Part shown: piece after piece, positions 1 to 8,069 of the stretch
Numbering within the stretch: position 1 is the first letter of the stretch
Layout: every line of letters starts with the position of its first letter
From: an uncultured Bacteroidales bacterium
GTDB lineage: Bacteria > Bacteroidota > Bacteroidia > Bacteroidales > UBA932
Assembly: GCA_944326355.1 (NCBI GenBank)
Contig: CALVDO010000016.1
Coordinates: 1-51,550 of the forward strand
Reading direction: 5' to 3'
DNA length: 51,550 nt
The notes under the pieces: model-generated
Database searches by the model: none
Told to the model about the DNA's origin: nothing
The model's input: the letters and a program-made list of their open reading frames with translations, nothing else
Translations under genes and position numbers: made by a program

Positions 1-1
1 T

Positions 2-29
2 CATCCCCAATGGGGGCCGATTGGGGATG
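2..29 (-). terminator. inverted repeat / possible terminator after wzc
   Basis: A perfect 10-bp inverted repeat (CATCCCCAAT at 2-11, ATTGGGGATG at 20-29) with an 8-nt loop lies 14 bp beyond the stop codon of the Wzc gene. Any T-run would fall outside the window, so terminator function is inferred from position only. Confidence 0.45.
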
Positions 30-42
30 GCGATTTTACTTA

Positions 43-2463
43 TTATTCTTCTTCTGCGTGCTGCCCGTATCCGTATCCATATCCATAACCATAACCGTAG
101 GATCCGTAGCCGTATTTTCCGTATCCATATCCTCCGTTCCTTACGGATACGCCGTTGAGGATTAAGGCCATTCTCTTGTATTTCTTTTCCTGATAAAGAC
201 TTTCCACGGCAGGAAGGGCTCTCTTGTCCATTATGCCTGCTCTCATGACGAAAATGGATACATCTGCAGATTGCGCTATGATGGAGGTGTCTGCAACTAT
301 GTCTACAGGCGGGCAGTCAAGGAAAATATACTTGTATGTCTCCTTAAGCTTTTCGAGCATTTCTGCAAATCTGGATGAAAGCAGCAGCTCGGTCGGATTT
401 GGCGGGAGAATGCCGACTGAAAGCAGATCCAGATTCTCATCTATATGTTGGATAAGTCTGTTGAGGTCGTCATGTTTCCCCACCAGATATGAGACGATGC
501 CTTCATGATTCTTATCAAGTGATTTGCTGAGTGTGGCCTTTCTGAGGTCAAGGTCAATCATGAGGACTTTCTGCCCTTTGAGAGACATGCTGACGGCCAT
601 GTTCATGGTGATGAATGTCTTGCCGGCATTAGGGTTGAATGAGGTGACCATGATGGATTTGCTTCCGTTGTCTTTCCCGAGCATCATGTCGAGATTGGTC
701 CTGAGTACTCGGAATGCCTCATTAATCATGTTACGGCTGCCTTTTTTCACCATTATGCGGCAGTTCTGGTTGTCAAACTTGTGTCTTCCGATATTTGAAA
801 GGTCGCGCTTGAGAGTTGATTTCAATTGAGGTATTTCCGTCAGGAATGGTATGCTCAGTATGGAAAGATCGCGTTTGCTCTTTACGGTGTTGTCAAGTAT
901 TCTGACGAGGAAGATTACACCGAAAGGAATGCCGATTCCGAGAACCAGTGCTATGAGGATTATCATCTTGCTGTTCGGAGAGATAGGCGCTCCTGATCCG
1001 GTAGGGGAGACTACGAGTCTGGTGTTCGCGACATTGACGAGACTCGCTATTTCATTTTCTTCCCTTTTCTGCAGGAGGTAGATATAGAGCGACTCCTTGA
1101 CTTTCTGCTGCCTTTCGATGGAAAGGAGTTCCATCTGCTGTCCGGAACTTGAGGCTATACGCGACATGATCTGGTCTTCCTGACTCTTGATTTTTTCGGC
1201 CTGAAGACTCAGTGTTGCGAGCAGGTTGTCAATTGAGCGGATGATGGTGGCCTTTATTGCTCCCATAGCGTTGTTCAGATCAGCGATCAGAGGGTTGTTC
1301 TCGCTGCTGGTTGCAATCAGCTTGTCTCTCTGGAGCACTATCTGGTTATATTCGTTGATCTGACTCTCAATGTTGCTGCTTGTCAGGCCTGAATTTGCAG
1401 GAATGAGGGCGTTGGCATTGGCCGGATCTGTCAGATAGTCTCTGATATATTGTGCGATTGACAGCTGATTGTTGACTTCAAAGGATTTGGTGGCATATTC
1501 TGATGATTCCTCAAGATACGACTGAGAAAGCGCCTCCATGTCCGTCAGACGGTTGCGTTCCTTGTATTCCTTGAGGTCGGTCTCAATGCCGCCCAGCTCC
1601 TGCTCGATGACGACAAGTCGTTCATTGATGAATGCCGTCGTATTTCGTGCGGATCTGTTCTTGTCGTGTACCCACTCGTCATTGTATACATCGATCAGGG
1701 TGTTGAGAATGTTCACTGCGCGAGCGGGGTATGTGTCTTCCATGCTCAGCGTTACTACTGATGTCTGTTTGCCTTCAACGGCAGCACTGAGTTTTGACGA
1801 ATAATATCCGGCCATTGCACGGCTGTTGGCCCATGATACCGTGATGTCGTCATCCCAGTTGTTGAGATAAACGGACGGCTGAAGAATTATTGAGCCGATT
1901 GGTGTGCTAAGCGTGTCACCGAGACTTCCTTGAATTTTCTCCTTTTTGATCTTCTGGTTTCCGACTCTAAAGTTTTTCAGGATGAATGTGCTGTCGCTGT
2001 CCTTTTCAACCGTGAAGGAAAATGAGGATGTAGTCATTGGCGAAACTATGGAAAGAACTACCGGAGAGTTGGTATAGAATTCCCTGTCGCGCATGAACTG
2101 GTGCTCGATATAGCTTGTTTCAAGTCCGAGCCTTTCGACCACAGTCTTCATGAGGTCTGGCGAAGAGAAGGCTATGACTTCATTATTGACATTGACGCTT
2201 GAATTCTGTCCGGTAAATCCTGAGATGTTGGCAATGTCCCTCATCGTGGCGTCCTGCGCATTCTCATTTATGATGACTTTAGCGGAACGATTATATGTGG
2301 CCGGAGTCTTATAGAGGTTGATCACAGCAAAGATGAGACACACTCCGATTGAGAGCACATACCACCATTTGTAGTTCCAGATCATTCCCCAGATGTCGGA
2401 GAGGTTGAAGTCAGACTGTTCCTCCTGCATGAAATTGTTGTTTCTGTATGTTTCTTCTGTCAT
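43..2463 (-). CDS. wzc: Exopolysaccharide tyrosine autokinase / chain-length regulator (Wzc family)
   Basis: Inner-membrane polysaccharide co-polymerase with a cytoplasmic bacterial tyrosine kinase that controls chain length and export of capsule or exopolysaccharide. The 806-aa protein shows a Wzz-type N-terminus with TM1 at about 33-50, a long periplasmic coiled-coil region, TM2 at about 498-521, then the kinase: Walker A FNPNAGKTF near 607-615, Walker A' MIDLDLRK near 634-641 and Walker B FLDCPPV near 714-720. The C-terminus is a Tyr-Gly-rich tail (about 778-801), the usual autophosphorylation cluster. I place the start at ATG 2463 (MTEETYR); an in-frame ATG at 2511 would overlap the end of the wza gene. 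The gene is third in a minus-strand operon, 10 bp after wza. Confidence 0.93.
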   Translation of the reverse strand: MTEETYRNNNFMQEEQSDFNLSDIWGMIWNYKWWYVLSIGVCLIFAVINLYKTPATYNRSAKVIINENAQDATMRDIANISGFTGQNSSVNVNNEVIAFSSPDLMKTVVERLGLETSYIEHQFMRDREFYTNSPVVLSIVSPMTTSSFSFTVEKDSDSTFILKNFRVGNQKIKKEKIQGSLGDTLSTPIGSIILQPSVYLNNWDDDITVSWANSRAMAGYYSSKLSAAVEGKQTSVVTLSMEDTYPARAVNILNTLIDVYNDEWVHDKNRSARNTTAFINERLVVIEQELGGIETDLKEYKERNRLTDMEALSQSYLEESSEYATKSFEVNNQLSIAQYIRDYLTDPANANALIPANSGLTSSNIESQINEYNQIVLQRDKLIATSSENNPLIADLNNAMGAIKATIIRSIDNLLATLSLQAEKIKSQEDQIMSRIASSSGQQMELLSIERQQKVKESLYIYLLQKREENEIASLVNVANTRLVVSPTGSGAPISPNSKMIILIALVLGIGIPFGVIFLVRILDNTVKSKRDLSILSIPFLTEIPQLKSTLKRDLSNIGRHKFDNQNCRIMVKKGSRNMINEAFRVLRTNLDMMLGKDNGSKSIMVTSFNPNAGKTFITMNMAVSMSLKGQKVLMIDLDLRKATLSKSLDKNHEGIVSYLVGKHDDLNRLIQHIDENLDLLSVGILPPNPTELLLSSRFAEMLEKLKETYKYIFLDCPPVDIVADTSIIAQSADVSIFVMRAGIMDKRALPAVESLYQEKKYKRMALILNGVSVRNGGYGYGKYGYGSYGYGYGYGYGYGQHAEEE
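61..130. repeat. Hexanucleotide-type repeat encoding the Tyr-Gly tail of Wzc
   Basis: Imperfect 6-bp units (CCATAT, CCGTAT, CCATAA on the plus strand) run through this stretch. On the minus strand they encode alternating Tyr-Gly dipeptides of the Wzc tail. The unit is a multiple of three, so slippage would change tail length without breaking the frame. Confidence 0.75.
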
Positions 2464-2473
2464 GGCTAGTCGT

Positions 2474-3298
2474 TTATTTTGCTGATAAAAGGGTGGCAAG
2501 AAGTGTCGCAACTGATACGAGCAGGGAACCTGAAGAGATGGCTATTGTCGTAAGTCTTAAGCTTTTGTCATCAACAGTGGATTGTCTGGCCTTGATTTCG
2601 CTCGGCTCAACATAGACGATGTCGTTCTGCTGGAGATTGTATGCCGGAGACTTGAACATGTCCACGGAACAGAGGTTCAGATTATAGAATGTCCTTTCTC
2701 CGTCAAGTTCTCTGATCACGGTCACATTTTCCCGTTCTCCGAATATAGTGAGGTCACCGGCCAGGCTAAGAGCCTGAAGTACGGTGACTTTGTCTCCTTC
2801 AATAGTGAAGGTTCCGGGAGTGTTGACTTCACCGATGACCGAGATCTTAAAGTTCATGAATTCCACTGTCACTACGGCATCACTGATGTACCCCTTTTCC
2901 TTGAGCGTATCCTTGATCTGGCTCGACAGCTCCCATCTTGTCAGTCCAGCTACCGGAAGTTTGCCTAATACAGGGAAATCAATGTACCCGTCATTGTCTA
3001 CAACATAGCCGAGAAGTTTTTGTTGACCACCGTTGCCGACGATTTCTGACCCGGCCTGATAGGTGACCATGGGCAGGTTGAACATTGCTGCAAGTTCCGG
3101 GTTGCGGCTGGAGACCACTATTGAAATCATGTCCTTCGGCTGGATGACAATTCCCCCGTGCTTGTCGATTTCTTCGGGATGGTCAATAGCCTTGTCCTGA
3201 AAGTAGGCGATGTTCTTGACCTGCGCGCATGAGGCGAGCATCGTCATTGTCAGCAGAGCTGCTGCTGCCTTATGCACTATCTCTCTCTTATTGCCCAT
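2474..3298 (-). CDS. wza: Outer-membrane polysaccharide export lipoprotein (Wza family)
   Basis: Outer-membrane lipoprotein that forms the export channel for capsule or exopolysaccharide and partners Wzc. The 274-aa protein starts with a type II signal peptide (lipobox LASC, Cys24), followed by a Poly_export domain (about 40-140, IQPKDMISIVV) and an SLBB-type domain (about 150-235, ISVIGEVNTPGTF). It ends in a hydrophobic segment (about 248-270), which would correspond to the membrane-spanning C-terminal helix of Wza; the protein is shorter than E. coli Wza, as is usual in Bacteroidetes. It sits between the initiating glycosyltransferase gene (23 bp upstream) and wzc (10 bp downstream), which supports one operon. 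Confidence 0.92.
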   Translation of the reverse strand: MGNKREIVHKAAAALLTMTMLASCAQVKNIAYFQDKAIDHPEEIDKHGGIVIQPKDMISIVVSSRNPELAAMFNLPMVTYQAGSEIVGNGGQQKLLGYVVDNDGYIDFPVLGKLPVAGLTRWELSSQIKDTLKEKGYISDAVVTVEFMNFKISVIGEVNTPGTFTIEGDKVTVLQALSLAGDLTIFGERENVTVIRELDGERTFYNLNLCSVDMFKSPAYNLQQNDIVYVEPSEIKARQSTVDDKSLRLTTIAISSGSLLVSVATLLATLLSAK

Positions 3299-3321
3299 AA
3301 ACTTTTCTTTTTCTATGGTTA

Positions 3322-4512
3322 TTATGAATGTTTCTTTTTCTCAAGTTCTTTTGCGATTTCCGGCTCAGTCTTGGCGAGCTCTTCGAGCGGTATATACGAC
3401 GGCCCGCCGCCGTTCTTCTTTATGAAGCGATTGATCACGAGCTGGAAGGCGGTCCACAGCACGACGTCGATCAGCAGGATGAAGGTCAGATTGATGCGGT
3501 CGGCAAGGAGTGTGTTCATCACTATGAAGAAGAGGTCGGTGATGAGAATGGTGATGAGCACGAACTTCGTCTTCATTCCGGCGCGGATCAGCTTGTGGTG
3601 GATGTGATTCTTGTCCGGAAGGAACGGGCTGCGTCCTTTCCGTATCCTGTGGAGCGACACCCTCACCACATCGAGCATAGGCACAAGCAGCGTGCTGAAA
3701 GCCACTATCATATCCATTGTGTCCTTCCTGCCGGAAGAGCCGAAGCTGAGATGTATTACGAGATAGCTGAGGATGTAGCCGAGGGTAAGGCTGCCTGCAT
3801 CGCCCATGAAGAGCTTGTGACCTTTCCTTTCGTTTCCGAACACATTGTAGAACCAGAACACCGTCACGATGCCGAGGGTGACCAGCGCCATGGTCGCGTA
3901 GATGTATTCCTTTTCCATCACGAGCATGCCGGCCAGTACGCATAGAGCTATGCAGCACAGTCCGGATGCGAGCCCGTCTATGCCGTCGATGAGGTTTATG
4001 GCGTTGGTGATGAAGACCACTATGAAAATCGTTATCGGAATGCCTGCCCACGCAGGTATATCATAGATGCCGAAGAATCCTCCGAGGGTGTGCAGCCAGT
4101 TGCCCGAGATCACCAGCAGGCCTGCAGCGATGATCTGTATGAGAAACTTGTATCTGTATCCGACTCCCACGAGGTCATCCGCTTCACCGGCAAGATACAG
4201 CATGGTAAGTCCGGAGAACAGGAACAGCAGTTCATACCACACCTGCCTTTCGTCCACGCCTTCGATCGGATAGCCGAGAGCATACCTGATGCCCAGGTTG
4301 AGGAACAGCGCAATGAGTATCGCAGGGAAGAAGGAGAGTCCTCCCAGCCGAGGTACGGGATGCTTGTGGACCTTTCTCGCGTCAGGCTCGTCAAAGAGTT
4401 TCTTTTTGTAGGATATGAACAGTATGTTCGGGATGAGTATGATGCCCAGCAGGACCGCTGAGAGCAGGGCGCTGCCCATGAACAGGAATTTGACTGTTAC
4501 CGGATTCATCAT
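3322..4512 (-). CDS. Undecaprenyl-phosphate sugar-1-phosphate transferase (WecA/TagO/MraY family)
   Basis: Polytopic inner-membrane enzyme that transfers a sugar-1-phosphate, probably GlcNAc-1-P, from a UDP-sugar to undecaprenyl phosphate and so starts synthesis of a surface polysaccharide. The 396-aa protein has about ten membrane segments and the family motifs in order: HPVPRLGGL near 47-55, ADDLVG near 110-115, NAINLIDGIDGLASG near 165-180, FMGDAGSL near 235-242, and the His-rich NHIHHKLI near 305-312 that distinguishes WecA/TagO types from MraY. The start has two adjacent ATGs (4512, 4509). It is the first gene of the minus-strand operon with wza and wzc and sits behind a leader of about 190 nt. 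The exact sugar cannot be read from sequence. Confidence 0.9.
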   Translation of the reverse strand: MMNPVTVKFLFMGSALLSAVLLGIILIPNILFISYKKKLFDEPDARKVHKHPVPRLGGLSFFPAILIALFLNLGIRYALGYPIEGVDERQVWYELLFLFSGLTMLYLAGEADDLVGVGYRYKFLIQIIAAGLLVISGNWLHTLGGFFGIYDIPAWAGIPITIFIVVFITNAINLIDGIDGLASGLCCIALCVLAGMLVMEKEYIYATMALVTLGIVTVFWFYNVFGNERKGHKLFMGDAGSLTLGYILSYLVIHLSFGSSGRKDTMDMIVAFSTLLVPMLDVVRVSLHRIRKGRSPFLPDKNHIHHKLIRAGMKTKFVLITILITDLFFIVMNTLLADRINLTFILLIDVVLWTAFQLVINRFIKKNGGGPSYIPLEELAKTEPEIAKELEKKKHS

Positions 4513-4599
4513 TTTATCGTTAGATTAGAAATGTGTGCGTAGTATGGCGGATAGTGCCGTAATATGCTGTTTTCTGGCAGTCAAGGCATAATCTTAGTG

Positions 4600-4633
4600 C
4601 TTTGGTGTGCTGATAAACAATTGTACACCAAAG
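4600..4633. repeat. 9-bp inverted repeat in the leader of the polysaccharide operon
   Basis: CTTTGGTGT (4600-4608) and ACACCAAAG (4625-4633) are exact reverse complements around a 16-nt loop that contains ACAATTGT. The element lies between the predicted transcription start (about 4701) and the first start codon (4512). It could be an RNA hairpin in the leader or a protein binding site. Confidence 0.6.
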
Positions 4634-4707
4634 ATTTACGGCGGTCGTTATTCGGATTGTGCCTCTGTTTCACCTCTGTGGAATCTGACTTGCCCGAATA
4701 TTCTGCG

Positions 4708-4738
4708 CAAAGTTATCACTATTCTGCTGCATAATCAA
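4708..4738 (-). promoter_or_regulatory. Promoter of the polysaccharide operon
   Basis: On the minus strand a TTG (-33, 4738-4736) is followed after 20 bp by TAACTTTG (-7, 4715-4708), matching the Bacteroidetes sigma-ABfr consensus TTTG-N19-21-TAnnTTTG. Predicted start near 4701 gives a leader of about 190 nt, unusually long for this window. No gene is seen in 4513-4870 besides this promoter, the inverted repeat and the yebC terminator. Confidence 0.6.
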
Positions 4739-4769
4739 GAAAAATTTTTGATTCCTTCGGACATATATG

Positions 4770-4802
4770 AAAAATCCCCCGCCGACGTTGCCGTAGCGGG
4801 GG
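4770..4802 (-). terminator. Intrinsic terminator of the TPR-yebC operon
   Basis: CCCCCGC (4776-4782) pairs with GCGGGGG (4796-4802) around a 13-nt loop; read on the minus strand the stem is followed by ATTTTT. It lies about 70 bp beyond the yebC stop codon. Confidence 0.8.
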
Positions 4803-4870
4803 AGAGATTCGTATGTTAATGTAGATGAGGTCCGGTCGCGGGCTTGCCACCCACGGACTCAGTCGATGTG

Positions 4871-5617
4871 TCACTCGTTATCCGCGAGCGGCTTCATCGT
4901 GTGGTATACGTTCTGCACGTCGTCGTCCTCCTCAAGCCTCTCGATGAGCTTGTCGAGCTCGGCCCTGTCTTCGGGGGCGACATCCTTCAGATCCACATTA
5001 GGGAGTCTGGTGAACTCTCCCGAGAGAAGTTCGTAGCCGTGGTCCTCTATATATTTCTGGATGCTGTTGAAGGCAGTATATTCACCGTAGATTATGATCT
5101 CCGTGTTGTCGTCTTCGTCGGTCTCCTCGAAGATCTCCTCGGCGCCGTAGTCGATCAGCTCAAGCTCAAGCTCCTCGATGTCGACCGGCTTGTCGCTCTT
5201 GATGCGGAACATGCACTTGCGGTCGAACATATAGTCGACGCTGCCGGAAGTGCCCAGAGATCCGCCGCTCTTGGTGAAGTATGAGCGCACGTTGGCGACT
5301 GTGCGGTTGTTGTTGTCTGTCGCAGCCTCTACCAGGAACGCGATTCCGTGCGGACCGTATCCCTCGAGGACTATCTCCTTGTAGTCGCTCTGGTCCTTGT
5401 CGCTGGCTCTCTTGATGGCACGCTCGATGTTGTCCTTCGGCATGTTTTCGCTGCGTGCCGTCTGGAGAAGCGCCCTGAGTCTCGGGTTGCCGGTCACGTC
5501 AGGACCTCCCTGCTTGACGGCTATGGTTATCTCCTTTCCTATCTTGGTGAAGGTGCGGGCCATGTGCCCCCATCTCTTGAACTTTCTTTCCTTTCTGAAT
5601 TCAAACGCTCTTCCCAT
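4871..5617 (-). CDS. yebC: YebC/PmpR family transcriptional/translational regulator
   Basis: Cytoplasmic protein of the YebC/PmpR family, which has been described as a DNA-binding regulator and more recently linked to resolution of ribosome stalling. The 248-aa length is standard. It opens with MGRAFEFRK and contains the family core: GHMARTFTKIGKEI (about 18-31), GGPDVTGNPRL, ENMPKDNIERAI, YGPHGIAFLVEAATDN, and GSVDYMF near 125. It follows the TPR gene by 40 bp on the same strand and is closed by a strong terminator, so the two are likely cotranscribed. I see no anomaly; which of the proposed roles applies here cannot be told. Confidence 0.95.
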   Translation of the reverse strand: MGRAFEFRKERKFKRWGHMARTFTKIGKEITIAVKQGGPDVTGNPRLRALLQTARSENMPKDNIERAIKRASDKDQSDYKEIVLEGYGPHGIAFLVEAATDNNNRTVANVRSYFTKSGGSLGTSGSVDYMFDRKCMFRIKSDKPVDIEELELELIDYGAEEIFEETDEDDNTEIIIYGEYTAFNSIQKYIEDHGYELLSGEFTRLPNVDLKDVAPEDRAELDKLIERLEEDDDVQNVYHTMKPLADNE

Positions 5618-5657
5618 AGAATTGTTGTCCGATGTTTTTCAGTTCTTTGCCGGAAGC

Positions 5658-6335
5658 CTATTCGGCCTCGATTCTTGAAATGTATTTGTCGATGTCGTAG
5701 CCTTCCATCGACTGCGGATAGCTGTCCTTGATCTTCTTGTAGGCGGCCAGAGCCTTGTCCTTCTGTCCGAGCTCTTCGTAGGTCACGCCTGCCTTGAGGA
5801 GGTAGCCTGCGGCGTAGATGTTGTCGACCGTTGCCGCTGCCTTTTCGAAGTATCCGACGGCCTTGGCGTAGTCGTTGAGCCCGACGTATGCGTCACCGAT
5901 GCAGGCCGTGGCCCTCGCGAGGAGGATCTTGTCCTTTCCCTTGTATGAGGAGAGGTAGCCGATTGCCTCATTGTAGTTTCCGAGCTGCAGTTCGCACACT
6001 CCCGCGTAGAAATACACTGCCTTGCCGGCCTTTGCCCCGTAGTCTTCGATTATCTGGGCGAAGCCGAGCACATTGCCGTCTCCGTTGAGGGCAAGCTCGT
6101 ATTCTCCCTCGCGGAAATTCGCCTCGGCAGGGAACATCTGCTCCTGCGCCTCCTCGCTCTTCGGAAGGTATCCGAACTTGTGCCAGAGGAAGATGCCGAG
6201 ACCGGCGAGTATCAGCACCGTCACCACTGCGGTGATGGCCACTTTGTTGCTGCTGAAGAAAAGCTCGGTTCTGGATACCGCTTCAACAACGGATGCGGTG
6301 TTCTCCTTTGCCTTGTCGTTTTTTTCGTTTGACAT
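5658..6335 (-). CDS. Membrane-anchored tetratricopeptide-repeat protein
   Basis: Probable inner-membrane protein with a periplasmic TPR domain. From ATG 6335 (MSNEKNDK) it is 225 aa: a charged cytoplasmic N-terminus, one membrane helix at about 31-50 (VAITAVVTVLILAGLGIFLW), then three to four TPR-like units (AVYFYAGVCELQLGNYNEAI, CIGDAYVGLNDYAKAVGYFE, GVTYEELGQKDKALAAYKK). This N-terminal-TM/TPR layout resembles the YfgM/ancillary SecYEG type of protein, but that is only architectural similarity. An in-frame ATG at 6404 lies upstream of the predicted transcription start, so I reject it. It is divergent from recF and precedes yebC in an operon. Confidence 0.8.
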   Translation of the reverse strand: MSNEKNDKAKENTASVVEAVSRTELFFSSNKVAITAVVTVLILAGLGIFLWHKFGYLPKSEEAQEQMFPAEANFREGEYELALNGDGNVLGFAQIIEDYGAKAGKAVYFYAGVCELQLGNYNEAIGYLSSYKGKDKILLARATACIGDAYVGLNDYAKAVGYFEKAAATVDNIYAAGYLLKAGVTYEELGQKDKALAAYKKIKDSYPQSMEGYDIDKYISRIEAE

Positions 6336-6415
6336 GTCTGTATCGTTTTTCTTGTTTTTCGACTTCGATCCCGCTCCGCGGCTTTCTCTCTGTGGCCGGG
6401 ACACGAAACAGGGCG

Positions 6416-6445
6416 CAAATTTATAAAAATTTTATGAACCGCCAA
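6416..6445 (-). promoter_or_regulatory. Promoter of the TPR-yebC operon
   Basis: Minus-strand TTG (6445-6443), a 19-bp spacer and TAAATTTG (6423-6416). Predicted start near 6409 gives a leader of about 75 nt before ATG 6335. Confidence 0.6.
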
Positions 6446-6456
6446 TTAATATTTCT

Positions 6457-6464
6457 TATCTTTG
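6457..6464 (+). promoter_or_regulatory. -7 element of the recF promoter
   Basis: TATCTTTG matches TAnnTTTG exactly. Start of transcription would be near 6470, about 15 nt before the recF ATG at 6485. The -33 box is weak. The element is back to back with the divergent promoter of the TPR gene. Confidence 0.55.
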
Positions 6465-6484
6465 TCCTCCGATAAAACAGACCC

Positions 6485-7582
6485 ATGCCGGCATTAGAGA
6501 AAATAATAGTGTCCAATTTCAGGAACATCGCTTTCCAGGAGTTGTTTTTTTCACCCAACGTCAACTGCATATCGGGAAACAACGGAGAGGGCAAGACCAA
6601 TCTCCTTGATGCGGTATGGTATCTTTCAATGACGAAGAGCCCGCTCTCATCCTCGGACCGCTTCAATTTCAGGCACGGCGAGGAGGAGTTCTCGATTTCG
6701 GGCACATACCGGATGCAGAACGGTCTCGGGAGCCGTTTCGCGGTGCAGGTGACGGCGGGGGGCGAGAAGAAGCTGCTGAGGGACGACAAGCCTTATCAGA
6801 AGATTTCGGATCATATCGGCGTGCTGCCGATAGTGATGGTGTCGCCGTCGGACACGTCGCTGGTGAGCGAATCTGCCGAGGAGCGGCGCCGTTTCGTCAA
6901 TTCGGTGCTCTCGCAGATGGACAGGGAATATCTCTCCGCAGTCCAGCAGTACAACAGGCTCCTCGTGCAGCGGAACAGGGTACTCAAGGGCTTTGCCGTG
7001 GACCGCGACCTGCTGTCGGTTCTTGACGCGAAGATGCAGAGGCACGCGGTATATATATATGATGTGCGCAGACGGTTTGCCGAGGACATTTCGCCTATCG
7101 TGGCCAGCTACTATGGTGAAGTCTCGGGGGGCAGGGAGGAGGTCGCCGTCTCGTATGAGTCGGATCTGGACAGGGCGCCGCTGGACAGGCTTCTGGCCGA
7201 GTCTTACGAGAAGGACATGACGCTCGGACACACTACTGCGGGGGTACACCGCGACGACTTCGTGTTCTCAATGTCGGGGTATCCGATCCGCCGGTGCGGC
7301 TCGCAGGGACAGCAGAAGTCGTTTCTCGTCTCGCTGAAGTTCGCGCAGTACGACCTGATGAAGAAGGCCTACGGATTCGCTCCGACACTGCTGCTGGACG
7401 ACGTGTTTGACAAGCTGGACATGAAGAGGATAGCCAATCTGCTGACTATGGTAGCCGGCAGCGACTTCGGGCAGATATTCATAACTGACAGCAACAAGGT
7501 GCGCATGGCTTCGCTCGTGGACAGGCTCACGGACGACAGGGCATATTTCGAATGCACGGCCGGCACATTCGCGAGACAGTGA
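6485..7582 (+). CDS. recF: DNA replication and repair protein RecF
   Basis: SMC-like ATPase that with RecO and RecR loads RecA onto gapped DNA during recombinational repair. The 365-aa protein has all ABC/SMC signatures: Walker A GNNGEGKTN near 35-43, the signature motif SQGQQKS near 274-280 and Walker B LLLDDVFDKLD near 304-314, with N-terminal KIIVSNFRN typical of RecF. It begins about 15 nt after its predicted transcription start. It ends in a TGA at 7580-7582, and the reading frame after this stop is open straight through to the next gene (see findings). A DUF721/DciA-type gene next to recF is a common arrangement. Confidence 0.96.
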   Translation: MPALEKIIVSNFRNIAFQELFFSPNVNCISGNNGEGKTNLLDAVWYLSMTKSPLSSSDRFNFRHGEEEFSISGTYRMQNGLGSRFAVQVTAGGEKKLLRDDKPYQKISDHIGVLPIVMVSPSDTSLVSESAEERRRFVNSVLSQMDREYLSAVQQYNRLLVQRNRVLKGFAVDRDLLSVLDAKMQRHAVYIYDVRRRFAEDISPIVASYYGEVSGGREEVAVSYESDLDRAPLDRLLAESYEKDMTLGHTTAGVHRDDFVFSMSGYPIRRCGSQGQQKSFLVSLKFAQYDLMKKAYGFAPTLLLDDVFDKLDMKRIANLLTMVAGSDFGQIFITDSNKVRMASLVDRLTDDRAYFECTAGTFARQ

Positions 7583-7604
7583 CACTGCGGACGAAATGGC
7601 CGGG

Positions 7605-7664
7605 AGCATGATGGACAGGAGCATGATGAACAGGAGCATGATGAACAGAAGCATGATGAACAGA
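7605..7664 (+). repeat. Four tandem copies of a 15-bp repeat between recF and the DUF721 gene
   Basis: The unit AGCATGATGRACAGR occurs four times head to tail (7605, 7620, 7635, 7650) with only single-base differences, plus a degenerate fifth copy running into the next start codon. In the recF/DUF721 frame the units read EHDEQ/EHDGQ; in another frame they begin with ATGATG and form a 23-codon ORF (7608-7679) whose TGA overlaps the DUF721 start codon. Confidence 0.9.
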
Positions 7665-7675
7665 AGAACGGGAAA

Positions 7676-8047
7676 ATGATGGACAGGAAGAAGGGGATGC
7701 GGAAGGAGCGCGTGACTCCGGACGACTTCATAGTTCTGAAGCGCCGGGAGCCGGTGATGATGGAGTCGCTCATTGAGGCCTGCATCAGGGACATGAGGCT
7801 CGGGGACGGGCTTGACGAGACTCGGATTTTCGCCGCATGGGACAAGGTGTCCGGAGCGGCGGAGCATACGATAGACAAGTGTCTGCGCGGTGGGGTCCTG
7901 TGCTGCACTCTGGACTCCTCGGTCGTGCGCAGCATGCTTTCCCTGCGCAGGGACAGGCTTCTGAAGGCGGTCAACGAGGAGCTTCGCAGGGATTCCGGGC
8001 CTGTTTCGGGACATGATCTGCAGGTGAAGGCAATCATATTGAGGTAG
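7676..8047 (+). CDS. DUF721 family protein (DciA-like)
   Basis: The 123-aa protein carries the DUF721 domain. The family includes DciA, a replicative-helicase operator in bacteria lacking DnaC/DnaI, and is often found near recF, gyrB or dnaA. Visible family features are the N-terminal helix region (SLIEACIRDMRLGDGLDETR), the core F-AAWDKVSG near 54-61 and the beta segment CTLDSSVVRSML. It lies in the same frame as recF with no stop between 7583 and 7675. The start is uncertain: ATG 7676 and 7679 are adjacent, and ATG 7697 (MRKERV) would also leave the domain whole. The helicase-loading role is family knowledge and has not been shown for this protein. Confidence 0.8.
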   Translation: MMDRKKGMRKERVTPDDFIVLKRREPVMMESLIEACIRDMRLGDGLDETRIFAAWDKVSGAAEHTIDKCLRGGVLCCTLDSSVVRSMLSLRRDRLLKAVNEELRRDSGPVSGHDLQVKAIILR

Positions 8048-8069
8048 AAGAGAATATGGAGACGAGAGT

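Noticed and set aside
4607..4819. 70-codon plus-strand ORF before yebC
   Set aside because: Overlaps the polysaccharide operon leader, promoter and the yebC terminator; no similarity.
7605..7664. CRISPR-like array
   Set aside because: Units are 15 bp and directly adjacent with no spacers; a tandem repeat, not CRISPR. The same holds for the 13-bp repeats at 39503-39561.
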